Below, piece after piece: positions 27,681 to 37,880 of a stretch of DNA of 64,000 nucleotides. Under the pieces are notes generated by a model. It saw nothing but the letters and a program-made list of their open reading frames with translations. It searched no databases and was not told the DNA's origin. Origin of the DNA: Chitinophaga chungangae (GTDB lineage: Bacteria > Bacteroidota > Bacteroidia > Chitinophagales > Chitinophagaceae); contig NZ_JAGHKP010000002.1 in the NCBI RefSeq assembly GCF_017742215.1, positions 1,026,737 through 1,090,736 on the forward strand. Direction: 5' to 3'. The position numbers and the translations under genes were made by a program. Numbering within the stretch: the first letter of the stretch is position 1; the number at the start of each line of letters is the position of its first letter.

Positions 27681-30632
27681 TTAGAGAGACACGCTTACGC
27701 CAAGGATGATGTTGCGCGCCGTCGGGTAAGGCGAATATTCGATGCCGAATGAATTGACGCCGTTGATGCTTTTATCCGTATTCACTTCCGGATCGAACCC
27801 GCTGTAATTGGTGATCACAAAAAGGTTCTGGCCGGTGAGGGAAATATTCACGTTTTTGAAAACTTTGCCGATGTTGCCAAGACTGTAACTGACGGTTGCG
27901 TTTGTCAGTTTCATAAAATCTCCTTTTTCGAGATACCGGGAAGAAGTGGTGATCGGGTTGGCGAGGTTCTCGTTGTTGCCCATCAGGCTCCGGGCGATGT
28001 TGCGGGAAGAAAGGTTGTTCACCGGCAATACGGTATTGGCCGTGTTGTTGTAAATATCCTGCCCGAACGCGCCGTTGAAATTGATGGCCAGGTACCATTT
28101 TTTGTAAGACAGGTCGGTGCCGATGCCGAGCAATTGTTTCGGGTTCGGGTCGCCCATGTAGTACATGGTGTTGCCGTTGTCCGCATATTGTGCAAGACCG
28201 TCTTTATCGAGCCCTTCGTATTTGCGCACGTAGAACACGTTGAGCGGATGGCCGTTGGCGAAACGCTGAACGGTAGCGCCGGTTACGCCCTGGCCGCTGA
28301 TCGCGCCGGTAAGCACGTCCGGCCCGGTGTAGTTCTGCAGTTCGTTGCTGATGAAAGTGGCGTTTACGCCGAGGCCCCAGAGCAGATCTTTACCCCGTAC
28401 GATCTCCCCGCGCAGGGCCAGTTCCACGCCTTTGTTGGTGATATCCCCGGGCATGTTGATCCAAAGGTTGGAAGCGGGGCCGGGCACGATGGCGGTGTAG
28501 TTGAACAGGAGATCGGTGGTTTTTTTATGGAAATAATCCACGCTGCCGCTGATCCTGGAATCGAGGATGGCGAAATCGAGACCGGCGTTCAGCTGGTTGG
28601 ATTTTTCCCATTTCAGGTCGGGGTTGGCTACGTTTACCTGTCTTGCGCCACCCGAGCCGGCCAGTGCGTATTGTTCCTGTGCGGCTCCGGCAGGGAATTC
28701 CTGGTTGCCGGTAATGCCCCATCCGAGGCGCAGGGCCAGGTTCTGGAAGAAGCTGCTTCCTTTCATGAATTCTTCACTGCTGATATTCCATTTCGCCGCG
28801 AAAGAAGGGAAATAACCGTAGCGGTTGTTCTTCCCGAATTTATTGGAACCGTCTGCGCGCATGGTGGCGGTGAGCAGGTATTTGTCCTGCAGGTTGGCCG
28901 TTACCCTTCCGAAAATGGATTGCAGCTCAGATTGCGGGTTCACGTAAGAAGAAATAAAAGTATTGCTCTGCAAAGCGTTCTGCAAAATACTGGTGTACGG
29001 CAGGGCGTCGGTGGTGAAGCCGAGCGCGCCGAGGTCTACGCCTTTGTACACAAAGTCCTGGTACTCGTAACCCACCACCGCGTTGAGATTGAGGGCGGTG
29101 GAAAGTTGTTTGTTGTAGCTCAGGGTGTGGGTGAACAGTTTGGTGGTGAGCTCGGCATTGCCGTAGTATGCCTGGCCGAGGCCTTCCACGCCGGGCAGGG
29201 TGATGTACCCTTTCAGTTCGGTGCGGCGGATGCCGGTTTGGCGGTTGATGGAAAAGAGGAAACGGTATTCCAGGTCGTCGGTGACCTTGAAATACGGGCT
29301 GATGCTGCCGAGGATGTAGGAAATATTGGCGTTATCGTCCCAGGCTTCAGACATGGCGAGCGGGTTCACCGCGGCGTTGCCGCCCAGCTGGTTCAGCGAG
29401 CCGTCCGGTTTATGCAGTGGCACCGTGGGGTTCCACTGCAGCGCCTGGCCGATGAGGCTTCCGCGATAGTCTGCGTTGTTGCTGATGGGGGCGAGCTGTT
29501 CCACGGTTTGTGCGGCCATGAGGTTAAAATCGAGGCCGAGTTTTTTGCTTTCCAGGAATTTGAACTGGCCGGAGAGGTTGCCGGTATATTTTTTCAGGCC
29601 GGATTTACGCACGATGCCTTCCTGGTTCATGAGGCCGAAAGAAGCGCGGTAACGGCCGTTTTCGCCGCCGCCGCTGATGCCGACGTTGAAGTTTTGCGTA
29701 ATGCCGGTGCGGGTGATGGACTTCATGCCGTCTTCGTTGGCGCCGCCGTCGCCGCTGGTGAACTTATACGATTCGAGCACGCCGCGGAATTCATCCGCGC
29801 TCAATACTTTCAGTTTTTTCATGATGGTGGATGCGCCCACGGAATAGTTGAAATCCAGTTTGGCAGGGCCTTCCACACCCTTTTTGGTAGTGATGATGAT
29901 CACGCCGTTGGAGCCGCGGGAACCGTAAATGGCGGTGGCGGACGCGTCTTTTAAAACGTCCATCGACGCGATATCGAAAGCGTTCACGAAGTTGAGCGGG
30001 TTAGCGTCTGGCGTAATGCCGAGCCCGTTCGCATTGATGTTGGGGCGGGCAACGCGGCCGTCCAGCGGAACGCCGTCTATCACGTAAAGCGGCTGGTTGC
30101 CGGAGCGAACGGACGATACCCCGCGGATGCGCACGGTAGTGGCTGCGCCGGGAGCGCCGCTGGTGTTCACCACCATCAGGCCGGCCACTTTACCCTGTAT
30201 GAGCTGGTCCGGCGCATTGGCGATGCCCTTGTTAAAATCTTTGGCTTTCAGCGAAGCAACGGAGCCTGTAAGGTCTTTTTTACGGGCGGTGCCGTAGCCT
30301 ACCACCACCACGTCGGTAAGGGTGGTGTTCTCGGTTTGCAGGGTCACGTTCACTTCCGATTTCCCCGCGATGCTCACTTCCTGCTGGGTGTAGCCGATAA
30401 AACTAACGAGCAGCGTAGTGGCGGAAGCGGGCACATTGAGCTTAAACACGCCGTTTGCGTCGGTAACGGTGCCGGTGGAAGTGCCTTTCACCTGTACGCT
30501 GGCGCCGATGATGATCTCGCCTTTGTCGTCGGTGATCTTTCCGGTAACGGGTTTTGTCTGGGCCACAACTGCCGCCGCGAAGAAAATAAGCGGACAGAAA
30601 AGCAGCGCTTTTAGTAGACGGATTTTGGTCAT
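27681..30632 (-). CDS. SusC/RagA TonB-dependent transporter
   Basis: A 983-residue outer-membrane transporter that imports oligosaccharides with SusD. It has a signal peptide (FFAAAVVAQ), a carboxypeptidase-regulatory-like N-terminal domain (VTGKITDDKGEIIIGASVQV), a TonB-box-like TLTDVVVVGYG, a plug domain (QPLYVIDGVPLDG; ASATAIYGSRGSNGVIIITT) and a large barrel. There is no STN signalling domain, unlike the transporter at 61357, so regulation probably comes from the upstream SusR-like protein rather than a FecR. A well-formed promoter and a leader inverted repeat lie upstream. Confidence 0.97.
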   Translation of the reverse strand: MTKIRLLKALLFCPLIFFAAAVVAQTKPVTGKITDDKGEIIIGASVQVKGTSTGTVTDANGVFKLNVPASATTLLVSFIGYTQQEVSIAGKSEVNVTLQTENTTLTDVVVVGYGTARKKDLTGSVASLKAKDFNKGIANAPDQLIQGKVAGLMVVNTSGAPGAATTVRIRGVSSVRSGNQPLYVIDGVPLDGRVARPNINANGLGITPDANPLNFVNAFDIASMDVLKDASATAIYGSRGSNGVIIITTKKGVEGPAKLDFNYSVGASTIMKKLKVLSADEFRGVLESYKFTSGDGGANEDGMKSITRTGITQNFNVGISGGGENGRYRASFGLMNQEGIVRKSGLKKYTGNLSGQFKFLESKKLGLDFNLMAAQTVEQLAPISNNADYRGSLIGQALQWNPTVPLHKPDGSLNQLGGNAAVNPLAMSEAWDDNANISYILGSISPYFKVTDDLEYRFLFSINRQTGIRRTELKGYITLPGVEGLGQAYYGNAELTTKLFTHTLSYNKQLSTALNLNAVVGYEYQDFVYKGVDLGALGFTTDALPYTSILQNALQSNTFISSYVNPQSELQSIFGRVTANLQDKYLLTATMRADGSNKFGKNNRYGYFPSFAAKWNISSEEFMKGSSFFQNLALRLGWGITGNQEFPAGAAQEQYALAGSGGARQVNVANPDLKWEKSNQLNAGLDFAILDSRISGSVDYFHKKTTDLLFNYTAIVPGPASNLWINMPGDITNKGVELALRGEIVRGKDLLWGLGVNATFISNELQNYTGPDVLTGAISGQGVTGATVQRFANGHPLNVFYVRKYEGLDKDGLAQYADNGNTMYYMGDPNPKQLLGIGTDLSYKKWYLAINFNGAFGQDIYNNTANTVLPVNNLSSRNIARSLMGNNENLANPITTSSRYLEKGDFMKLTNATVSYSLGNIGKVFKNVNISLTGQNLFVITNYSGFDPEVNTDKSINGVNSFGIEYSPYPTARNIILGVSVSL

Positions 30633-30662
30633 AACGTAGTATTTAGTGAGTTTTTAGGATAA

Positions 30663-30685
30663 GTACAGTGGGTGGAATACTGTAC
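30663..30685 (-). promoter_or_regulatory. Inverted repeat in the susC leader
   Basis: GTACAGT (30663-30669) and ACTGTAC (30679-30685) form a perfect 7-base inverted repeat with a nine-base spacer. It falls between the predicted transcription start (about 30708) and the susC ATG at 30632. It could be an operator or an RNA hairpin. Confidence 0.5.
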
Positions 30686-30714
30686 GTGGAATCGTGTTTT
30701 TGGTTGAACAAGAT

Positions 30715-30745
30715 CAAAGTAACCGGGAATAACAGTGGCGGCAAA
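30715..30745 (-). promoter_or_regulatory. Bacteroidota-type promoter for the susC operon
   Basis: On the minus strand TTTG (30745-30742) is followed after exactly 19 bases by TTACTTTG (30722-30715), close to the consensus TTTG-N19-TAnnTTTG with one mismatch in the -7. It directs transcription toward susC, with a start predicted near 30708. Confidence 0.75.
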
Positions 30746-30858
30746 TTAGTATGGTCGGATTATAGAAATTAAAGGGCGATTTGGATAAGTTGACCAAATT
30801 AAGGGGTTGGTATATAGAAGGTTATGATTACATATAAATAATCGTAATATTGCTCGGT

Positions 30859-32451
30859 TTATATCTTAATTTCCATGATCCGGTCTTCAAATTCCTCGTT
30901 TGGGAGGATGGATTTGTTGCGGATGCGGGTTTTGTAGGCGTAAATGGTGTTCACGGAATATTCGAGGATGCGGGCGATCTTTTCGTTTTCGGAGATGCCG
31001 ATACGGATCAGGGCGTAGATGCGGAGGTCGGTATTGAGGAGCTCGTTTTCTTTGAGGTGGATGCGGTCTTCTTCTTTAAAAAAGGAGTTGAACTCGGAGA
31101 CGAAATTGGGGAAGATGCGGAGGAAGATGCGGTCGAAGTTGTGGAAAAGCTCTTCGCGTTCCTGTTTGATATTAATATTATTGACGATGTAGCGGATCTC
31201 GGCGTATTTGTGGTCGGTAAGACGGCTGTCCACCTGGTTCTTCAGTTTTTCTATCTTTTCGATGAAGGACGTGGCGATATGGAAGCAGTAACCGATGTAT
31301 TCTTCCTTTATCTTATTGGATTCCAGCAGTTTGTCGTTGATTTCCTGTTGGCGCTGGTGGGCTTTGGTGATGATGTTCTGGGCGGTTTTGAGTTTGCGGA
31401 ACTGTTTGAAGATGATAAACGACAGAACGATAGACGCCAGCAGCAGGAAGATGGCGATGCCGAGGTAGACGAACAGCCGGTTTTTCTGGCTTTCGACGGT
31501 ATTGAACCTTTCGCCTTCGATAATGGGGAGAATGGCGCTGACCTGCACTTTGCGCTGGCGGGCGCCGTAGAAGGTGGCGTCTTCCACCGCCCGTTCGATA
31601 TATTTGGAGGCATTTTTCACGTCGCCCGTCTGGAACAGGATGGAGGCGAGGTTAAAAGCCGCGGTAGTTTCCTTGATGGAGCCCTTTGTATCGGCCATGG
31701 CTGATTCCGCGAGCAGCCCGATGGCTTTGTCGTATTCCTTCCGGGAGACGTAAATGGAGCCCAGGTTGGCCTTGATCATGGCTTGCTGGTGGAAGGTAAG
31801 GTTGAGGGCGAGGCATCGGTTGAGGTAATATTGGGCGGAATCCATCTGCCCCATTTTAAAGAATTTGTAGCCGAGACAGCTGAGGCGTTCGAAGTGATTG
31901 TCCGGGTACATGGCCGCCGCCGAATCCGTAAAACGCTGGGCTTCGCGGAGGTATTGGGGGGAATAGTGGCGGTCGTTCACATAATCGGCGAGGTCGTAAT
32001 AATACCGCCGTACGAGCACGAAATACTCCGCCTTCATGGAATCCCGCAGGTGGCGGACGCTGAGGGTATCCAGCACGGCGGCAGTTTCGCGGAACATGCC
32101 GGAGGAGAGCAGGATAAAGCCGAGTTTGATATTGGCGTAAGCGATCCGGCCTGGGTCGTTCATTTTTTCGGCGATGGCGCCGAGGGTGAGGGCGTAAGAG
32201 AAGGCGGAATCGTAGTTAAAGGCCTTATAGGCTTCGTAGAGTTTGAGGCAGGCGTTGTATTTTTGTTCCGGGAGGCGGGCGTTGTGGAAGTTGATTTTGA
32301 GGGCGTTCAGCTGGGCATATTTTTGCGCATCGAATTCGCGGGTTTTTTCGATCGTGAGGTTGAGCTGATGCAGCAGGCTGTCTTTACCGGGCAGGGCAAA
32401 AACCCTGGGGTTTATGAAGATCAGCAGCAGGGTGAACGGGATCCACTTCAT
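30859..32451 (-). CDS. SusR-like membrane transcriptional regulator (DUF6377 type)
   Basis: A 530-residue regulator with a signal sequence ([12 protein letters not shown]), a TPR-type helical periplasmic region (about 30-320), one membrane span (about 335-355, [21 protein letters not shown] in part), a coiled stretch, and a C-terminal DNA-binding domain with LuxR-like helix-turn-helix ([27 protein letters not shown] in part). This is the layout of SusR-type regulators, which sense a sugar in the periplasm and activate sus operons. It lies upstream of the susC promoter on the same strand, 226 bases away, so it is the likely activator of this locus. Confidence 0.88.
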   Translation of the reverse strand: MKWIPFTLLLIFINPRVFALPGKDSLLHQLNLTIEKTREFDAQKYAQLNALKINFHNARLPEQKYNACLKLYEAYKAFNYDSAFSYALTLGAIAEKMNDPGRIAYANIKLGFILLSSGMFRETAAVLDTLSVRHLRDSMKAEYFVLVRRYYYDLADYVNDRHYSPQYLREAQRFTDSAAAMYPDNHFERLSCLGYKFFKMGQMDSAQYYLNRCLALNLTFHQQAMIKANLGSIYVSRKEYDKAIGLLAESAMADTKGSIKETTAAFNLASILFQTGDVKNASKYIERAVEDATFYGARQRKVQVSAILPIIEGERFNTVESQKNRLFVYLGIAIFLLLASIVLSFIIFKQFRKLKTAQNIITKAHQRQQEINDKLLESNKIKEEYIGYCFHIATSFIEKIEKLKNQVDSRLTDHKYAEIRYIVNNINIKQEREELFHNFDRIFLRIFPNFVSEFNSFFKEEDRIHLKENELLNTDLRIYALIRIGISENEKIARILEYSVNTIYAYKTRIRNKSILPNEEFEDRIMEIKI

Positions 32452-32515
32452 ATTAATTCTGGCTGCTATAAAGATATCAGAAATAGGGGTGTTTAGAAAA
32501 AAAGTTGAAATAGAT

Positions 32516-32545
32516 TTTGCAGAAATAAAATTTTGTCTATTTTTG
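32516..32545 (+). promoter_or_regulatory. Promoter of tRNA-Asn
   Basis: TTTG at 32516-32519, an 18-base spacer and TATTTTTG at 32538-32545 match the Bacteroidota consensus. The tRNA starts 45 bases downstream. Confidence 0.75.
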
Positions 32546-32589
32546 CAATCCCAATTTGCGATTGAGATTCAATAACGAAGCGGGAAAAT

Positions 32590-32663
32590 TCCTCCTTAGC
32601 TCAGTTGGTTAGAGCATCTGACTGTTAATCAGAGGGTCGCTGGTTCAAGTCCAGCAGGGGGAG
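32590..32663 (+). tRNA. tRNA-Asn (anticodon GTT)
   Basis: A 74-base gene folding as a complete cloverleaf: acceptor TCCTCCT with AGGGGGA, D arm GCTC/GAGC, anticodon stem TCTGA/TCAGA around the loop CTGTTAA, and T arm GCTGG/CCAGC around TTCAAGT. The anticodon is GTT (Asn). The discriminator is G and the CCA end is not encoded. It marks the left edge of the AT-rich island. Confidence 0.97.
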
Positions 32664-32686
32664 CAGAAAGTTATCAAAACCGAATG

Positions 32687-32718
32687 AAGGATCGCGAGAG
32701 CGGTCCTTTTGTTTTTTT
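32687..32718 (+). terminator. Terminator after tRNA-Asn
   Basis: AAGGATCGC pairs with GCGGTCCTT around a GAGA tetraloop (32687-32708, one G-T pair), followed by TT, a G and seven T. Confidence 0.88.
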
Positions 32719-32746
32719 GGGAAATGTCAACAATGGAATAATGCCC

Positions 32747-32911
32747 TTAAATACTACTCCTTAACGTATCCGCTAATAATTGCCAGTAGAAATTTCGTTC
32801 TTTAGTATAAGAATGTTGTAGGCAAGGTTCTCCAATCCTTTCCAAATCAGCGAATGTTTCATTGCGGATTTTTTTATCTACAAAGCAATAAAAAATCTGA
32901 AATACAGTAAA
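32747..32911 (-). pseudogene. Possible decayed C-terminal gene fragment after tRNA
   Basis: The roughly 250 bases between the tRNA terminator and the helicase gene hold no intact gene. On the minus strand 54 codons stay open from just after a stop and end at TAA (32749-32747). The peptide looks protein-like (for example IRNETFADLERIGEPCLQHS) but has no start codon. It may be the tail of a gene lost when the island formed, or chance in AT-rich DNA. I do not recognise it. Confidence 0.2.
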
Positions 32912-32962
32912 TTAGCTCTAATTTTTTGCTAGTAGAATGACATTAAGAAATAGAGAAAAACG

Positions 32963-35857
32963 ATGCCCCTTACTTTATATCACGCCAAATACTTTTCATA
33001 TGATCTAACGAGGCAACTCCCGTCGTCGGACCTGGGGAAGTTTGCGGCATCTCTCCAGAATGCTCAGGTAGACCTGAATCCTCATCAGGTGGATGCTGCA
33101 CTATTTGCTTTTCAGTCACCTTTATCTCAGGGAGCTATATTAGCAGATGAAGTCGGGCTAGGTAAAACTATAGAAGCAGGAATTATATTATCCCAGCAAT
33201 GGGCTGAAAAGAAACGAAAACTGTTAATCATTACTCCTGCTAATTTAAGGAAGCAATGGAGCCAGGAGCTGGCAGATAAGTTTTATCTGCCATCCGTTAT
33301 CATTGAAACAAAATCTTTCAATGAAGAAATAAAAAACGGCAATCTCAATCCGTTTGTGCAGGCTGACAATATTGTCATTTGCTCCTATCAATTTGCGAAA
33401 TCAAAGTCCGAATATATTGAACAAACTAAATGGGACTTAATTATTGTAGACGAAGCGCATCGCCTGCGAAATGTGTACAAACCGTCCAGCAAAACAGCCA
33501 ATGCAATTAAGAACAGTATTCGCAGGTATAAAAAGGTATTGCTGACGGCTACACCGCTCCAGAACTCCATCCTGGAGCTATATGGATTGGTTAGTATTAT
33601 TGATGATTATGTCTTTGGTGACTTAAAGAGTTTTAAAGCACAATATTCCAGGTTAATTGACGAGGGAAACTATCAGGAATTAAGGAGCCGTATCCAACCA
33701 GTTTGCCACAGAACGTTAAGGCGGCAGGTACTGGAATATATTAACTATACCGAACGCATCGCTATATGCCAGGAATTTATACCTACGGATGAAGAATATC
33801 AATTATATCGATTTGTTTCGGATTATCTCCAAAGAGATAAACTGTATGCTTTGCCCAATAGCCAAAGACAGTTAATGACCTTAATCTTGAGGAAATTATT
33901 GGCTTCTTCTTCGTATGCTATTTACGGTACGTTAGATGCATTAGTAAAGAAACTGGAAGGCATTCTTGACAAGCAAGAGACGGATAATTTATTGCTTAAA
34001 TTAGATGCTGACTACGAAACAGCAGATGAGTTAGAGGATGAGTGGCAGGATGAAGACGTGTTAATTAATGACGAACCTTATTCCGACGATGATATTGAAC
34101 AGATAAGAGCAGAATTAATAGACTTAAGGCAATTTCGTTCGCTTGCCTATACTATTCAGAAGAATTCAAAAGCTGAGCAGTTGTTAGTTGCTTTAGAAAG
34201 GGGATTTTCTGAGCTGCAGCGATTGGGCGCCAATAAAAAGGCATTGATATTTACCGAAAGCAGGAGAACGCAGGATTTTTTGTATCGGATGCTTGAAGTA
34301 AATGGTTATAAAGATGAGCTGGTTCTGTTCAATGGCGTAAATAATGACCGCGAATCGGGAAAAATTTATAAGAAATGGTTGGCTGAAAATAAGAAGACCG
34401 ATAGGGTGACAGGTTCTCCGACTGCGGATAAACGAGCTTCTTTAGTCGAGTATTTCAAGAATAACGCGACTATAATGATTGCTACTGAGGCTGCTGCAGA
34501 GGGCATCAATCTACAGTTCTGTTCATTGATTGTCAACTTTGATCTTCCCTGGAATCCTCAGAGAATTGAGCAACGCATTGGTCGTTGTCACCGTTATGGA
34601 CAGAAACATGATGTAGTTGTTATTAACTTTTTAAATAGGAAAAACGCTGCTGATGTAAGAGTTTATCAGCTTTTAGATGAAAAATTTCAGTTATTTAATG
34701 GTGTTTTTGGTGCGAGCGATGAGGTTTTGGGTGTAATAGGGAATGGCGTAGATTTTGAAAAAAGAATTGCCGCTATTTATCAGGATTGCCGCACACCGGA
34801 AGAGATACAGAAAGCTTTTGATAAATTGCAGGATGAATTGAAACCTCAGATTTCGGAGCGTATCCATGAAGTAAGGACAACTTTAATGGAAAATTTTGAC
34901 GAAGAGGTAAGAGAGAAACTAAAGAGTAATTTGTTGGAAGCCAAAAGGCATCTGACAGGATTTGAAGATAAGCTTTGGAAAGTTACGCAGTTCTACCTGA
35001 GTGACTGCGCTGAGTTTTCCTCCGATTATACATTTAAGCTTACCAGTAACCCCTTTCCCGGGGAAAAAATCCATGAAGGGCCTTATATGATTCTAAAATC
35101 ATCGGACGAGCAGCGAAAATCCGATATTCCAGTGCCTGATGATACCAATATTTACCGGATAGGTCATAAATTGGCTCAAAGAATATTGTCTGAATGTAAG
35201 TCTTTAGAGAGCCCGGTTAAAGAAATTATATTTGACTATAAAAATACACCTACGAAGGTCGCATTGTTGGAGCAACTTGTTGGCCAATCTGGCTGGATGC
35301 AAGTACATTTTTTTTCAATTCAATCTTTTGAGCCGGAGGATTATTTGTTATTGGTATGTATGACTGATAGCGGTAGGTTTATTGATCATGAGACCGCGCA
35401 CCGGTTTTTTTCTTTGCATGCAGAGGAAAAAGGTATATGTGAGCTTACTGATAACTTGAAATTGACGCTGCAAGAGGAGGCTTATAAGATAAGACAGGGG
35501 ATTGTCAATGATAATGCCGCCAGGAGCCGGGATTTTTTTGACACAGAAATGGATAAGCTGGATCAGTGGGCGGACGATATGAAAATTAGCCTGGAGAAAG
35601 AAATCAGGGATTTGGACGCAGAGATAAAACTGAAAAAGGCGGAAGCAAAAAAGGCCCTAAATCTGGAGCTGAAAATCGGGTTACAGCGAGAGGTGAAAGA
35701 ATTAGAAAAGAAACGTAACGGGAAGCGCCAAACTCTTTTTGTAGCACAAGATGAAATAGACGCAAAAAAGGACAACCTGCTTTCGGAAATCGAAGCCAGG
35801 TTAAATCAAAAACTTGAACAAGAAGAGCTGTTTACTATTAGATGGGTTATTGTATAA
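32963..35857 (+). CDS. SNF2/HepA-type helicase-related ATPase of the defence island
   Basis: A 964-residue superfamily 2 ATPase with Walker A DEVGLGKT at 62-69, DEAH box at 163-166, TATPLQNS (motif III), and a second RecA domain ending in RIEQRIGRCHRYGQ (motif VI). The SNF2/RapA-like core is followed by a long charged C-terminal region predicted to form coiled coils (about 850-945). SNF2 proteins translocate on double-stranded DNA and may remodel bound proteins. It is the first gene of a three-gene set with a type III-like methyltransferase 91 bases downstream and a restriction subunit. Composition is markedly AT-rich, unlike the backbone, indicating horizontal transfer. A related helicase (DrmD) occurs in DISARM, but no other DISARM gene is present. 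Confidence 0.9.
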   Translation: MPLTLYHAKYFSYDLTRQLPSSDLGKFAASLQNAQVDLNPHQVDAALFAFQSPLSQGAILADEVGLGKTIEAGIILSQQWAEKKRKLLIITPANLRKQWSQELADKFYLPSVIIETKSFNEEIKNGNLNPFVQADNIVICSYQFAKSKSEYIEQTKWDLIIVDEAHRLRNVYKPSSKTANAIKNSIRRYKKVLLTATPLQNSILELYGLVSIIDDYVFGDLKSFKAQYSRLIDEGNYQELRSRIQPVCHRTLRRQVLEYINYTERIAICQEFIPTDEEYQLYRFVSDYLQRDKLYALPNSQRQLMTLILRKLLASSSYAIYGTLDALVKKLEGILDKQETDNLLLKLDADYETADELEDEWQDEDVLINDEPYSDDDIEQIRAELIDLRQFRSLAYTIQKNSKAEQLLVALERGFSELQRLGANKKALIFTESRRTQDFLYRMLEVNGYKDELVLFNGVNNDRESGKIYKKWLAENKKTDRVTGSPTADKRASLVEYFKNNATIMIATEAAAEGINLQFCSLIVNFDLPWNPQRIEQRIGRCHRYGQKHDVVVINFLNRKNAADVRVYQLLDEKFQLFNGVFGASDEVLGVIGNGVDFEKRIAAIYQDCRTPEEIQKAFDKLQDELKPQISERIHEVRTTLMENFDEEVREKLKSNLLEAKRHLTGFEDKLWKVTQFYLSDCAEFSSDYTFKLTSNPFPGEKIHEGPYMILKSSDEQRKSDIPVPDDTNIYRIGHKLAQRILSECKSLESPVKEIIFDYKNTPTKVALLEQLVGQSGWMQVHFFSIQSFEPEDYLLLVCMTDSGRFIDHETAHRFFSLHAEEKGICELTDNLKLTLQEEAYKIRQGIVNDNAARSRDFFDTEMDKLDQWADDMKISLEKEIRDLDAEIKLKKAEAKKALNLELKIGLQREVKELEKKRNGKRQTLFVAQDEIDAKKDNLLSEIEARLNQKLEQEELFTIRWVIV

Positions 35858-35948
35858 GCATACGTCAAGCGATGCTTGAGCGCATTTATTGGTAGGCTAT
35901 GACCCTGCTGGATGAAAAGAACTTATTATCTATAAGTGAAAAAAATTA

Positions 35949-37880
35949 ATGGCAAAGAAACGACTACAAAAATTAGAACTAACGTGGATTGGTAAGGGCG
36001 AGGAGCTAAAGCTCGAGCCCCGTATTCTAGTAGAGAGTCCGGAATATTCTTATGGAGATCCGGATACCGGAAATATGCTTATTCAAGGTGACAACTTATT
36101 GGCATTAAAAGCACTGGAACAGGAGTACGCCGGGAAGGTAAAGTGCATCTATATAGATCCTCCTTTCAATACTGGCGCCGCCTTTGAAAATTATGATGAT
36201 GGAATAGAGCATTCGATTTGGTTGGACTTAATGTATCGAAGATTACGTGTGTTATATTCTCTTCTTCACAACGAGGGCTCAATATTTGTTCATCTAGATG
36301 ACAATGAAGCAGATTATTGCAAGGTAATTTTAGATGCTATTTTTGGCAGAAATAACTTTATAAGCAGAATCACCGTGGATGCCCGCTCCCCTTCTGCCTT
36401 TAGTACGGTAAATCCTGGTGTTTTCAAATCGTCTGAGTATATGCTTTGGTATGCAAAAAACAAGTCTGCTTGGGAGAGTAGGAGTATGAGAATTGCATCT
36501 ACAAGAGATATGGCCTATAATAGGTTTATTGTAAATAGGGACGAAGACGAATCGAAATGGATTTTTATTCCTTTAAAGCAGGCTTTTCTGGAATGTGTAA
36601 ATAAGGATAAGCTTGGTGAGATAGAGAGCTTTCTGGCAAGTATTTATAGCAAATGCCAAGGTTTAACAAAAAAACAGATCGAGTTGTGGATTAAAGAAAA
36701 TATTACGTTTCATTTAGGGTTTAATTTGAAGCTCGTTTCAAACTATCTTCACAATAAGCTTGCTATGGAGAATTATTCAATCTTTAAACAAGCTGTTTAC
36801 ATGTATATTTTAGAGAAATGTTCTTATAACTATACCGAGGTGGATTTTGACGACTTTGTTTTTAAGAATTCTCACAGTGTGTTTAGAGAGACTGAAATAT
36901 CTGATGATGGGGCTGGGCAGGAGATAGTTCGTTTGAAATATACGTCGCTTGAAGCGCCATCAAAAATATTTAAGTTAATTAGAGGTAACGAACTTGCTCC
37001 TGTTTACATATCGAATGGAAAACAAATATCTTTTTATAGCAAGAATGTTGAGGAAATAGACGGAAAACTTTCTTCAACTAAATTATTAACAAATATTTGG
37101 ACTGATATTTCTTGGGAAGGAATAGCCAAAGAGGGAGGTGTGAAATTTAAAAAAGGAAAGAAGCCTGAAAGGTTATTGAAGCGTTGTTTAGAATTAGCGA
37201 CAAATGAAGGTGATTTGGTTCTTGATTCCTTTTTAGGTTCAGGAACTACCGCAGCGGTCGCTCATAAAATGCGTAGAAAATATATAGGTATTGAATTAGG
37301 CGAGCAAGCTGTGACCCATAGTTTCTCTAGATTAAAATCAGTTGTCGACAATGATCAAACCGGTATAAGCAAAGCCGTCAACTGGAAAGGCGGCGGCGGC
37401 TTCAAATTCTATACCTTAGCCCCAAGTTTATTGAAGCTAGATAAATTCGACAACTGGATTATCAGCGAAGAATATAATGCCGATATGCTGGCGGCTGCCA
37501 TGGCTAAGCAGGAGGGCTTTGTTTATCGACCAAGCGAAACACAGTACTGGAAACAAGGCCAGAGTAGCGAACAAGATTTTATTTTTACGACAACGCAATT
37601 TTTTACATTGGAGGCATTGGATCGTATCCATGAAACCATGCAGACTGGAGAAAGCCTTTTGATTTGTTGTAAGGCATTTCAACAAGAATGCATATCAAAA
37701 TATTCCAATATTACCATAAAGAAAATCCCCCAACTTTTACTAAACCGATGCGAATTTGGTAAGGACGATTACAGTTTGAACATTGTCAATCTGCCTACTG
37801 AGAAGAAAAACAGTATTTCAACCAATGACAAAAGTAGTAAACAAATAAAACCCAAAACCTTGTTTGAAGAAGATGAATAA
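35949..37880 (+). CDS. Type III-like adenine-specific DNA methyltransferase (Mod)
   Basis: A 643-residue N6-adenine methyltransferase. The catalytic motif IDPPFNTG (Asp70-Phe73) precedes the SAM-binding motif DSFLGSGTT (426-434). This order, with a target-recognition region of about 350 residues in between, is the beta class used by type III Mod subunits. The N-terminus carries MLIQGDNLLALKAL, typical of Mod. Modification of one strand of an asymmetric site would protect the host; the site itself cannot be read from the sequence. Its last eight bases overlap the start of the restriction subunit. AT-rich codon use matches its two neighbours. Confidence 0.93.
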   Translation: MAKKRLQKLELTWIGKGEELKLEPRILVESPEYSYGDPDTGNMLIQGDNLLALKALEQEYAGKVKCIYIDPPFNTGAAFENYDDGIEHSIWLDLMYRRLRVLYSLLHNEGSIFVHLDDNEADYCKVILDAIFGRNNFISRITVDARSPSAFSTVNPGVFKSSEYMLWYAKNKSAWESRSMRIASTRDMAYNRFIVNRDEDESKWIFIPLKQAFLECVNKDKLGEIESFLASIYSKCQGLTKKQIELWIKENITFHLGFNLKLVSNYLHNKLAMENYSIFKQAVYMYILEKCSYNYTEVDFDDFVFKNSHSVFRETEISDDGAGQEIVRLKYTSLEAPSKIFKLIRGNELAPVYISNGKQISFYSKNVEEIDGKLSSTKLLTNIWTDISWEGIAKEGGVKFKKGKKPERLLKRCLELATNEGDLVLDSFLGSGTTAAVAHKMRRKYIGIELGEQAVTHSFSRLKSVVDNDQTGISKAVNWKGGGGFKFYTLAPSLLKLDKFDNWIISEEYNADMLAAAMAKQEGFVYRPSETQYWKQGQSSEQDFIFTTTQFFTLEALDRIHETMQTGESLLICCKAFQQECISKYSNITIKKIPQLLLNRCEFGKDDYSLNIVNLPTEKKNSISTNDKSSKQIKPKTLFEEDE

